Shown here: piece by piece, positions 16,357-23,708 of the stretch | Numbering within the stretch: the stretch's first letter is position 1 | Layout of the letters: each line of letters starts with the position of its first letter | Assembly: GCF_900100885.1 (NCBI RefSeq) | Contig: NZ_LT629692.1 | Coordinates: forward strand, 806,001 to 870,000 | Direction: 5' to 3' | DNA length: 64,000 nt | DNA from: Microbacterium pygmaeum | GTDB lineage: Bacteria; Actinomycetota; Actinomycetes; Actinomycetales; Microbacteriaceae | Notes under the pieces: model-generated | The model's input: only the letters and a program-made list of their open reading frames with translations | Databases searched by the model: none | Told to the model about the DNA's origin: nothing | Made by a program: the position numbers and the translations under genes

Positions 16357-16575
16357 GTTTCCGGCGCCGTCCGGCGGTTTTCTTGCGCGAATCTTGCGCA
16401 TCCTGAGGTTCCGGCGCTTTCTTCGCACGATCCCGTGCAGAACTGCGGGCTGAGCGCTGGCTGTGTTCTGCGCTCCTCGCGGTCGATCTCCGATGCTTGA
16501 ACCAACGCCGAGGGCTGCAGCTCAGCCCGGCAACGGACTTCATCCTGATCCACCGACTCCCACGAAGGCTTTGAC
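16357..16575 (+). other. Untranslated leader of the GT2 gene
   Basis: No supported gene. The stretch contains a small stem gggct/agccc just before a cggcaacgg segment near 16515-16540, and the ATG is preceded by a weak aagg. The length and structure would fit a regulated 5' leader, but no known riboswitch class could be matched with confidence. Confidence 0.35.
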
Positions 16576-18030
16576 ATGACTGACCTCGCCCGCCGCAACA
16601 TCTCGGCCGCCGACCTCGTGGTCGTCGAGGACAACACGCACGGCTTCCCCGACGACTTCGACGAGGTGCTCGACGGCTCGTCTGTGCACCGCTCGACCAT
16701 CGGCTGCGTCATCCCCGCATACAACGAGGAGGAGTCGATCGCCCAGGTGATCGAGTCGCTGCTCAGCCAGACCCGCGTTCCCGACGTGATCCACGTGGTC
16801 GTCAACAACACCACCGACGCGACGGTGAAGATCGCCTCGCAGTACGCCGGCCCGCACGAGATGGTCACCGAGCTCGGCGAGCAGTTCACCGAGCTCTTCG
16901 TGCACGACATCGGCAAGAACCCCGACAAGAAGGTCGGCGCGCTCAACTACGGCTACGCGCTCGTCGAGGGCTACGACTACCTGCTGGGCGTCGACGGCGA
17001 CACGGTCGCGGACTCGAAGGCGATCGAGCTGCTGGAGACCGAGGCGATCTCGGACACCCGCATCGGCGGCATCTCGGCGATCTACTCGATCGACGACAAG
17101 CCGATCAAGGGCTTCATCGCGAAGTTCCTCATCACGGGTCAGCGTTCGCAGTTCGCGGCCTTCAACCTGCAGAACCTGCTGCGCGGCCGCAACATGGCCG
17201 TCCTCGGCGGGCAGTTCTCGATCTTCTCGACGCAGGCACTGCGTGACGTGATGAAGCAGAACCACCAGAGCGCGCCGTGGGTCAAGGACAGCGAGGTCGA
17301 GGACTCGCTGCTGTCGCTGCAGATCAAGAGCGCCGGGTACCTCACCAAGATCAGCCCCTTCGCCCGCGCCGACGTCGGCGGCATGACCACCCTCCGCGCC
17401 CTGGACGCGCAGCAGGTCAAGTGGACCTACGGCGCGATCGAGCTCATGTGGCCCGGCCAGCGCGGCGACACGAAGGGTCAGCCGTTCCACCCGAACCTGC
17501 GCGTGCGGTGGCTGGAGAACTTCGGCATGCTCACGAACCTGTTCGTGCGGGTCGCGTTCATCACGCTGCTGGCCGCCTCGCTCTCGATCGGCGCCTTCGT
17601 CTTCTCCCCGTGGTGGCTCATCCCGGTGGGCATGGCCCTCGCGCTGAACCTGCGCATGGCGATGACCATGAAGAACCACGACTCGCGCGACATCCTGTTC
17701 GCCGTCCTGTTCTTCCCGGCGGAGATCTACATGTGGATCCGGCTGGCGCACTTCCTGCGCTCCTGGACCCGGTTCCTCTCCCGCAAGAAGGTCGACAACT
17801 GGGCGATGCAGGCCAAGGCCGAGAAGGGCGCGGGCCTCGGGCACTGGACGCCGCTCATCGTCGTCTTCGCGGTCGTCATCGCCCTCGCCTTCATCTGGAC
17901 GCTCCTGGGCACGGTCGCCCAGTCGACCATCCTCTGGATCGGCTGGCCGATCGTCGGCGTCGTCACCGTCCTGCAGACGCTCATGATGTTCCTGCGCCTG
18001 GTCCGTCGTCAGCACGGCTTCAAGGTCTGA
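16576..18030 (+). CDS. Membrane glycosyltransferase family 2 (processive, BcsA/CslA-like)
   Basis: 484 aa. The catalytic domain comes first: VIPAYNEEESIAQVIESLLS (GT2 nucleotide-binding start, 45-64), DxD as DGD 140-142, the general-base region as VED 241-243 and QxxRW-like QQVKW 279-283, where Lys replaces the usual Arg. Four or five membrane helices follow (about 300-470), forming a likely channel. This layout is that of processive beta-glycan synthases (cellulose, hyaluronan, chitin), although there is no N-terminal TM pair and no PilZ domain. It faces a response regulator and a GH6 endoglucanase gene, which supports a beta-glucan-like product. The product itself is an inference. Confidence 0.82.
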   Translation: MTDLARRNISAADLVVVEDNTHGFPDDFDEVLDGSSVHRSTIGCVIPAYNEEESIAQVIESLLSQTRVPDVIHVVVNNTTDATVKIASQYAGPHEMVTELGEQFTELFVHDIGKNPDKKVGALNYGYALVEGYDYLLGVDGDTVADSKAIELLETEAISDTRIGGISAIYSIDDKPIKGFIAKFLITGQRSQFAAFNLQNLLRGRNMAVLGGQFSIFSTQALRDVMKQNHQSAPWVKDSEVEDSLLSLQIKSAGYLTKISPFARADVGGMTTLRALDAQQVKWTYGAIELMWPGQRGDTKGQPFHPNLRVRWLENFGMLTNLFVRVAFITLLAASLSIGAFVFSPWWLIPVGMALALNLRMAMTMKNHDSRDILFAVLFFPAEIYMWIRLAHFLRSWTRFLSRKKVDNWAMQAKAEKGAGLGHWTPLIVVFAVVIALAFIWTLLGTVAQSTILWIGWPIVGVVTVLQTLMMFLRLVRRQHGFKV

Positions 18031-18042
18031 CATCGCACAGCG

Positions 18043-18075
18043 GAATGCCCCGGCTCGATTCGAGCCGGGGCATTC
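18043..18075. terminator. Bidirectional terminator between GT2 and response regulator
   Basis: Perfect 15-bp stem (arm gaatgccccggctcg, 18043-18057 with 18061-18075) and 3-nt loop between convergent genes. Confidence 0.88.
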
Positions 18076-18108
18076 GCGCGTCCGCCGAGCGCGACGCGGT
18101 CGTCGGTG

Positions 18109-19041
18109 TCAGGCGATGCGGTCGGAGGTCAGCCGGTAGCCGACGCCGCGCACCGTCTCGATGTAGCGCGGATTCGACGGATTGTCGTTCAGCTTGCGGC
18201 GCAGGTTGGTCATGTGCGCCTCGATGGCACGCTTGTCGGCGTCGCCGACGAAGTAACTCGTCACGTAGGACTCGCCGCGCAGCAGCAGCGTGAGGTCGGC
18301 CTTGCTGCGCACGCGTCGCTTGGATTCCAGGAGCGCGGCGAGCAGGTCGAACTCGGTGCGGGTGAGCTCGAGCTCGGTGTTGCCGAGGATCACGATCCGC
18401 GAATCCGGGTCGAGCCGGAGGTCGCGGTGCTCGAGCCAGGTGCCGTCGTCGGCCACGGCGATCACGGTCGAGTCCGCGCCGGTCGTGGCGAGGGCGGTGC
18501 CGGATGCCTCTGCCAGAACGACCACGTCATCGGATGCCGCGGCGTCGCCGGCTGCCGGAACGACGGGGATCGCCGTGGCGGCGGGTCGTCCGGCGGGGAA
18601 CGAGGGCCCCACGCTCTCGCGGCCCGGTGCGGCGCTGGGCGGGGTGGCGGTCCCGGTGTTGCGCGGGCGGCGCAGCATCGCCTCGATGCGGGCGCGCAGT
18701 TCGCGCGGGCGGAACGGCTTGACGATGTACTCGTCGGCCCCGGCGCTCAGGCCCAGGATCACGTCGGTCTCGTCGCTCTGACCGGTGAGCAGGATGATGT
18801 AGGTGTCGGACTGCGCGCGGATCCGTCGCGTCGCCTCGAACCCGTCGATCCCAGGCAGGTTGACGTCCAGCGTCGTGATGAGGGGCTGGTACGTGAGCAC
18901 GGCGCGAACGCCGTCCAGGCCGTTGCCGACCGAGACGGTCGAGAATCCTGCGGCCTCGAGCACCTCGGCGAGGATGTGCCGGATGTCGGCGTCGTCCTCG
19001 ATGATGACTGCGGTCTTGGGCACCTCGGCGGCGTTGTTCAT
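18109..19041 (-). CDS. OmpR-family response regulator with long linker
   Basis: 310 aa. The receiver domain (about 9-125) has the acidic pair EDD 15-17, phospho-acceptor D59 in LDVNLPG, T86 and K108 (VKPF). The C-terminal winged helix (about 212-310) has ELELTRTEFDLLAALLESKR and NDNPSNPRYIETVRGVGYRL. Between them is a linker of about 85 residues rich in Ala, Pro, Thr, Val; most OmpR proteins have far less. I start at MNNAAEV with gagag before it rather than 13 codons upstream. No histidine kinase gene adjoins. A 12-bp palindrome lies 69-80 nt upstream of the start, near the likely promoter, and may be an autoregulatory site. Confidence 0.92.
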   Translation of the reverse strand: MNNAAEVPKTAVIIEDDADIRHILAEVLEAAGFSTVSVGNGLDGVRAVLTYQPLITTLDVNLPGIDGFEATRRIRAQSDTYIILLTGQSDETDVILGLSAGADEYIVKPFRPRELRARIEAMLRRPRNTGTATPPSAAPGRESVGPSFPAGRPAATAIPVVPAAGDAAASDDVVVLAEASGTALATTGADSTVIAVADDGTWLEHRDLRLDPDSRIVILGNTELELTRTEFDLLAALLESKRRVRSKADLTLLLRGESYVTSYFVGDADKRAIEAHMTNLRRKLNDNPSNPRYIETVRGVGYRLTSDRIA

Positions 19042-19109
19042 GCGCAAATCACTCTCTGCTCGCGTGGGGCGGCGTCGCACCCGGGGAGCGGAACGCCATC
19101 GGTCGGATG

Positions 19110-19121
19110 CACTCGCGAGTG
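19110..19121. promoter_or_regulatory. 12-bp perfect palindrome upstream of the response regulator
   Basis: CACTCGCGAGTG, with a TAGCAT hexamer (minus strand, 19135-19140) 13 bp upstream of it. This places the palindrome near the expected transcription start, a usual repressor position. Confidence 0.45.
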
Positions 19122-19150
19122 TGAGGTGCTACCGATGCTACACAGACGCG

Positions 19151-19178
19151 GACGTGCGCTGCGTCATCAGCGCACGTC
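19151..19178 (-). terminator. Hairpin at the end of the GH6 operon
   Basis: 10-bp stem gacgtgcgct (19151-19160) with 19169-19178 and an 8-nt loop, overlapping the GH6 stop codon. No T-run, so termination is only likely. Confidence 0.5.
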
Positions 19179-20198
19179 GCGGGTGAGCTCGATCGCTGCC
19201 TTCGACCACCAGGCGCCCGCCGCCGGGCCCCCGTTGCACGAGCCGTCGCTCTCGCCGGGAACCTTGATCCACAGGTTCGTATCGACCACGTCATCGCCGA
19301 TCGAGCCGCCCGGCTCGCCGATCAGACGGCCGGACGGATTGCACCACTCGCCGTTCGAGCCGGCACCGTTGCGCGATGTATCGATGACGGCGTGGAGGCC
19401 ACCGCCGAGGGCATCGGCCAGACGGTGCGCGTAGTCGACCTCCTCGTCGGTCGCGTTGTAATTGGACACGTTGGTGGCGAACCCGCGCACGCGACCGAGG
19501 TCGCCCACCTGCGAGATGAGCGATGCCATCTCGGTGACCGGGAGCCACTGCGAGTGGCCTGCATCCAGATAGATCCAGGAGTCGCCGGCCCGCAGCGCGT
19601 CGATCGCCTTGCTCAGCTGGTCGGCGCGGTCCTCGATGTTGCCGCATTCCGGCGCGAGCGCCAGGCTGTCCGGCTCGAGGACGAGGATGGAGCGGACCTC
19701 GGATGCCTCGCGCAGCGCGCCGCCGATCTCCGCGGTCCACGTCTCGTAGTCGGCGGATTCCAGACCGCCCGCCGAGAACTGCCCGCAGTCGCGTTCCGGC
19801 AGGCCGTAGATGACCAGCGCCAGCGCGGCGTTCTGCGATCGCGCCTCGGCGGCGAGCTCGGCCACGCGGTCGCCGACCTGGCCGATCGGCTCCGCTTCGG
19901 GGGTGAGCCAGACGGCCGTGGGCTGCTCGCCGAGATACTCCGCCGCGGCGTGCGCCGGCGTGCCCGCCTTGGACGTACCGGCGGCGACGAGGGCCTTCGA
20001 GTCGGTGGAGGTCACGATCGTGGTGCCCGGGCCGGGCGGCGACGGCGGTCGCGGGATCAGCGCCACGATCACGACGATCGCGACGACGACGGCAGCGACG
20101 CCGGCGATGCCGGCGATGATGGTGCGCGCGAGCGTGCGCTTCTTCCCGCGTCCGGGCGGGGGTGAGGGAAACCGGGACGACGCACGGGTGCCGCTCAC
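19167..20198 (-). CDS. Glycoside hydrolase family 6 endoglucanase, membrane-anchored
   Basis: 343 aa. A basic N-terminus and one hydrophobic helix (about 24-48) form a signal anchor, followed by a Pro-rich spacer and a complete GH6 domain: ALALVIYGLPERDCGQFSAGG carries the catalytic-acid Asp, ILVLEPDSLA the second acidic site, then WIYLDAGHSQWL, GFATNVSNYN, VIDTSRNGAGSNGEWCNPSG and DTNLWIKVPGESDGSCNGG with conserved Cys. It hydrolyses beta-1,4-glucan outside the cell. GTG start overlaps the DUF1801 stop by 4 nt. Together with the GT2 gene it recalls Streptomyces cslA-glxA-cslZ, where a GH6 enzyme edits the synthesised glucan; no GlxA-type oxidase is seen here. A nutritional cellulase is the alternative. 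Confidence 0.88.
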   Translation of the reverse strand: MSGTRASSRFPSPPPGRGKKRTLARTIIAGIAGVAAVVVAIVVIVALIPRPPSPPGPGTTIVTSTDSKALVAAGTSKAGTPAHAAAEYLGEQPTAVWLTPEAEPIGQVGDRVAELAAEARSQNAALALVIYGLPERDCGQFSAGGLESADYETWTAEIGGALREASEVRSILVLEPDSLALAPECGNIEDRADQLSKAIDALRAGDSWIYLDAGHSQWLPVTEMASLISQVGDLGRVRGFATNVSNYNATDEEVDYAHRLADALGGGLHAVIDTSRNGAGSNGEWCNPSGRLIGEPGGSIGDDVVDTNLWIKVPGESDGSCNGGPAAGAWWSKAAIELTRDVR

Positions 20199-20626
20199 CG
20201 GCGGCCGCTGCCGTCGCCGGCCGGTGTGCCGAAGTCAGTCGCGGTGACGGTGCGGACCGAGGCGCGGACGATCTCCTCCAGCACGGCGGTGTCGACGTCG
20301 TCGAGGTTCTTCAGGTACAGGCATCCGGCACCCGTGGTGTGCGGACCGAGGGCGGCCAGCTCCTCCGCATGCGCCTCGACACCGTCGGGCAGGTAGAGCG
20401 TGATGGCGGTCTTGCGGGGAGCGAAGGATGCGACCGGTGCATCGCCCTCGGTGCCGGTGGGGTAGCGGTAATGGTACGAGCCGAAGCCGACGATCGAGCC
20501 CCACATCGCAGGCTCCTCGCCGGTGATTCGCGTCATCAGCCTCGACAGCGCGTGTGCGTCGCGCTGCCGCACGGCAGGCGTCACCGCCGCGAGGTACTCG
20601 TCCGGGTCGGCGCCGGTCGGCTTCAT
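20195..20626 (-). CDS. DUF1801 (YdhG-like) domain protein
   Basis: 143 aa soluble protein with the YdhG/DUF1801 pattern: MWGSIVGFGSYHYRYPTG in the middle, FAPRKTAITLYLP and HTTGAGCLYLKNLDDVD toward the end. The fold is related to the frataxin-like/iron-chaperone YdhG group, but biochemical function is not settled. Both ends overlap neighbours by 4 nt (HhH-GPD protein before, GH6 after), so the three are translated from one message. Nothing links it to polysaccharide chemistry. Confidence 0.82.
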   Translation of the reverse strand: MKPTGADPDEYLAAVTPAVRQRDAHALSRLMTRITGEEPAMWGSIVGFGSYHYRYPTGTEGDAPVASFAPRKTAITLYLPDGVEAHAEELAALGPHTTGAGCLYLKNLDDVDTAVLEEIVRASVRTVTATDFGTPAGDGSGRR

Positions 20627-21207
20627 GAGATCTCCTTCGGGGCGATCTTGCCGCCGGACTTCATCGCCCGCTTGTATTCACGCACCTTGGTCAGCGACTC
20701 GGGCGAGACGATGTCGGCGACACTTCGGAACGATCCCTCGTCGCCGTAGTCGCCGGCGGCGGCGCGCCAGCCTTCGCCGGTGAAGCCGTACTGCTTGCCT
20801 AGCAGGGCAAGGAAGATCTTCGCCTTCTGCTCGCCGAAGCCGGGCAGCGCCTTCAGGCGCCGGAGCACCTCGGCCCCGTCGGGCTCGCCGCGCGTCCAGA
20901 TCGCCGCGGCATCCCCATCCCAGTCCGAGACGATCGCCCGGCACAGCGCCTGCACGCGAGCCGCCATGGATCCGGGGTAGCGGTGGACGGCGGGCGTCCT
21001 GCGGAACGCTTCGACGAGCGCGTCGGGGTCGGAGTCCGCGAGGGTCGCGGCATCCAGCGATCCGGTCCGCTCGCGGATCTTCAGCGGTCCTGAGAAGGCG
21101 GTCTCCATCGCGACCTGCTGATCCAGCAGCATGCCGATCAACAGCGCGAGCGGCTCATCGGTGAGCAGCCGATCGGCCGCCTCGTCGTCGGTGATGTGCA
21201 GGCTCAT
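20623..21207 (-). CDS. HhH-GPD-type base-excision-repair protein (TIGR03252-like)
   Basis: 194 aa. The helix-hairpin-helix is visible as LKALPGFGEQKAKIFLALLG (about 118-137) after an N-terminal helical start LLTDEPLALLIGMLLDQQVAME typical of this short uncharacterised HhH-GPD group. I see no FeS Cys cluster and no Lys of bifunctional lyases at the usual place, so it would be a monofunctional glycosylase or a non-catalytic relative. Leaderless start behind CAGACT-N6. It leads an overlapping operon with a DUF1801 protein and a GH6 endoglucanase, an odd combination. Confidence 0.82.
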   Translation of the reverse strand: MSLHITDDEAADRLLTDEPLALLIGMLLDQQVAMETAFSGPLKIRERTGSLDAATLADSDPDALVEAFRRTPAVHRYPGSMAARVQALCRAIVSDWDGDAAAIWTRGEPDGAEVLRRLKALPGFGEQKAKIFLALLGKQYGFTGEGWRAAAGDYGDEGSFRSVADIVSPESLTKVREYKRAMKSGGKIAPKEIS

Positions 21208-21213
21208 GCGGCA

Positions 21214-21219
21214 AGTCTG
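21214..21219 (-). promoter_or_regulatory. -10 element of leaderless HhH-GPD operon
   Basis: CAGACT on the minus strand, spacer tgccgc (6 nt), ATG at 21207. Confidence 0.5.
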
Positions 21220-21311
21220 GCATCCTCTCCGCGTCCGCGGTCTCCTCGATTAGGTTGGCAGGATCGCGCCGGCGCACCTCGGCGCCGACGAGCCTCGGAG
21301 GAATCAGCCCC

Positions 21312-23708
21312 ATGCCCGACGGTCGTGCGCTGTCGACGGCGAGTCTGCTGACGGCCCGCGCGATGGCCCGGCGTGGCCTGCTGGCGAGCGCGACGGCCAC
21401 GGTCGCGGTGGCCGTGGCGACGGTGTGCGCGGTGCTCGGGTGGCTCTCGATCGCGGTGGATGGAGCGGCGGATGCCTCAGCGCCGGGGGTTCCCGCGGCC
21501 GAGACCGCTGCGCGGGTCGACGCAGGTGTCGGTGCCCTGGTGTCGGCGGCACCGGCGCTGATCCTGCTGGTCGGCATCCTCGCGGCGACCGCGGCGGCGC
21601 AACTGGCTCGACTGCTCGCCGCCGCCCGCGAGCAGGAGCGCTCCAACGCCCGTGCGCGAGGTCTCTCGCACGCGCAGGCGGTGCGTGCCGACGCCATCGA
21701 GGCCGCGGCGGTCGCCGCGACAGGCGGTCTGACAGGCCTCGTGGTGGCGGTCGTGCTCGCCGTCGTGGGAAGCGCGCAGGACGGGGCCGGCACCTGGCTC
21801 GATGCCGCCGCTGTCGCTCTGGGCTTCTGGTGGGTCGCCGTCGTCACGTCATCGGCCCTCGGGCTCGTGCTCGTCCTCGCCGCCATGAGCGGCATCCGCC
21901 CGACCCGGCGCGGCGCCCGGGCGGCGACGACGACCCTTCTGGTGCTGGCGATCGCGGCGGCCGCGTTCGTCACCTGGCAGGTGCGCTACGCGCGGCCGAC
22001 CGGCTTCGATCCGATCGTGGCGCTCGCGCCGACGCTCGTCCTGGGGGCCGGGGCGATCCTCGTCCTCGGGGTCTTCAGCGCAGGCGCTCTGGCCTGGGCG
22101 CGGATGGCGGCCGCGCGCCGCGGGCTCGCACCGGCTTACCCGGCGCGTCAGGTGGTGCGCCGCCTGCCGATCTACGCGGTCGCGGTGCTCCTGGTCGGAC
22201 TCACCTCGGCCCAGATCGTGTTCGCCGCCGCCTACGCCGCGACCTGGACGAGCATGGCGACGGACTCCGCCGCCCTCCGCGCGGGGACCGATCTGCGGGT
22301 CGACCTCGAGCCGCAGGCGGCGACGCCCGGGACCGTCGCCACGACGGCGGGCGTCGCCGGAGTGGATGCGGCGGCACCGGCGCTCGCAACGGGGATCGAG
22401 ATCGGCGACGGAAAGGCCGAACTGATCGCGGTGCCCACGGATGCCGTGGCGACGGTCGTCACATCGGCGGGCGGAATCGTGGATGCCAACGAGCTGCTGT
22501 CCGGCCTCGCCCCGGCCGCGGAGACGGTGGTCGCCGAGCCTGTCGCGCTCGGCGCGGATGCGACGGGAATCCAGGCCACCGCGACGGTGCAGACCACCAG
22601 AGCAGGCGGGGCGGCGGGCCTGCAGCTGGCCGCGATCGTCGTGGATGCGACCGGCGCGAGCGCTCAGGTGCGCCTCAGCGGTGACGCCGCGGGCATGGAC
22701 GAGGGATCCTCGGCGAGGATCACCGGCTCCGGCACGCTGCCGGAAGGGACTGCGCCGTGGTCGCTCGTGGCGGTCACCGCCGCCATGCAGGCGAATTTCG
22801 GCAGCACCACGGCGGTCGTCACCCTCGAGGAGGTCAGCGCCGTGGCCGGATCGGTGCTGCCCGTCCAGGGCCGAGCGGAGCTCAGTGAGACCGCACGCGA
22901 GCAGGTGCTGTGGCTCGGTGACGCCGACGATGACAGCACCGAGCCGCGGCCCGTGCGGGCGGCGCTGACCACCGAGCTCGCGGCCCGGCTCGGGATGGAG
23001 ATCGGCGACTCGTTCGAGTTCCGCTACGCCGGCAGCGGGCGCCGCGGTCAGGTCGAGGTCGGTGCGGTCATCCCGGCGGTTCCGGGTGCTGCGTCCTCAC
23101 TCGCACTCTTCGCGCCCCTCGATGTCCTGCAGGTCTCGCAGCTGCAGCGCGGTGCCACGTTCGTTGCGGGATCATCGGTGTGGGCCTCGGGTGATCCGTC
23201 GGCCGATGTCGCCCTCAGCGCCGCGCTGGAGGATCGCCCGGTGGCCACCTCCGCGCCGGGTGTGACCGACGCCGTGGTCGGCGCCCTGGTCCCGGGCTGG
23301 TGGATCGCGACGGCTGGGTCCGTCGTCCTCTCGCTCATCGCCGTGTTCGCGATCGTGCAGACCCTCGCACTCGCCCGGCGCCGCGAGCTCGGCGTCCTTC
23401 GCGCACTGGGAGTGACGCGCAGTGCCCAGGCGCGCACCCGGGCCGCCGAACTCGGCGGCGTGATCGCGACGGCCGTGGTCGTCGGCGCAGCCGCAGGCGT
23501 GCTCGTCGGTGTGCTGATCGTGCCCGACCTCGTCCGGGCGACGACCCCCGGCATCCTGGCCCTCGGCACCGGCATCGGGATCGCCTGGGTTCCGCTCGGG
23601 GTCGCACTCGGCGCATTCGTGCTCGGACTCGCCGCGATCGTCGGGAGCGCCGCTGTCGGTGTGCGCCGCGCTGCGGCCGCCTCGACCGTGGGGGAGGAGT
23701 CGCGATGA
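21312..23708 (+). CDS. FtsX-like ABC transporter permease (first)
   Basis: 798 aa. N-terminal helices, a helix group at about 75-255, a long extracytoplasmic region (about 320-660, Ala/Thr/Val-rich beta pattern), and a C-terminal FtsX core: SVVLSLIAVFAIVQTLALAR, RRELGVLRALGVTRSAQAR, then two more helices. RRRELGVLRALG is the hallmark of MacB/LolC-type permeases that move lipids, peptides or lipoproteins out of the membrane mechanically. Start chosen at the ATG with ggagg 9-10 nt upstream, not at 21255. It overlaps the second permease by 4 nt (ATGA), and two ATPase genes follow. Confidence 0.86.
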   Translation: MPDGRALSTASLLTARAMARRGLLASATATVAVAVATVCAVLGWLSIAVDGAADASAPGVPAAETAARVDAGVGALVSAAPALILLVGILAATAAAQLARLLAAAREQERSNARARGLSHAQAVRADAIEAAAVAATGGLTGLVVAVVLAVVGSAQDGAGTWLDAAAVALGFWWVAVVTSSALGLVLVLAAMSGIRPTRRGARAATTTLLVLAIAAAAFVTWQVRYARPTGFDPIVALAPTLVLGAGAILVLGVFSAGALAWARMAAARRGLAPAYPARQVVRRLPIYAVAVLLVGLTSAQIVFAAAYAATWTSMATDSAALRAGTDLRVDLEPQAATPGTVATTAGVAGVDAAAPALATGIEIGDGKAELIAVPTDAVATVVTSAGGIVDANELLSGLAPAAETVVAEPVALGADATGIQATATVQTTRAGGAAGLQLAAIVVDATGASAQVRLSGDAAGMDEGSSARITGSGTLPEGTAPWSLVAVTAAMQANFGSTTAVVTLEEVSAVAGSVLPVQGRAELSETAREQVLWLGDADDDSTEPRPVRAALTTELAARLGMEIGDSFEFRYAGSGRRGQVEVGAVIPAVPGAASSLALFAPLDVLQVSQLQRGATFVAGSSVWASGDPSADVALSAALEDRPVATSAPGVTDAVVGALVPGWWIATAGSVVLSLIAVFAIVQTLALARRRELGVLRALGVTRSAQARTRAAELGGVIATAVVVGAAAGVLVGVLIVPDLVRATTPGILALGTGIGIAWVPLGVALGAFVLGLAAIVGSAAVGVRRAAAASTVGEESR

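Noticed and set aside
16500..16575. SAM-type riboswitch before the GT2 gene (cggcaacgg segment)
   Set aside because: Only that short word fits; flanking helices and other conserved words are absent.
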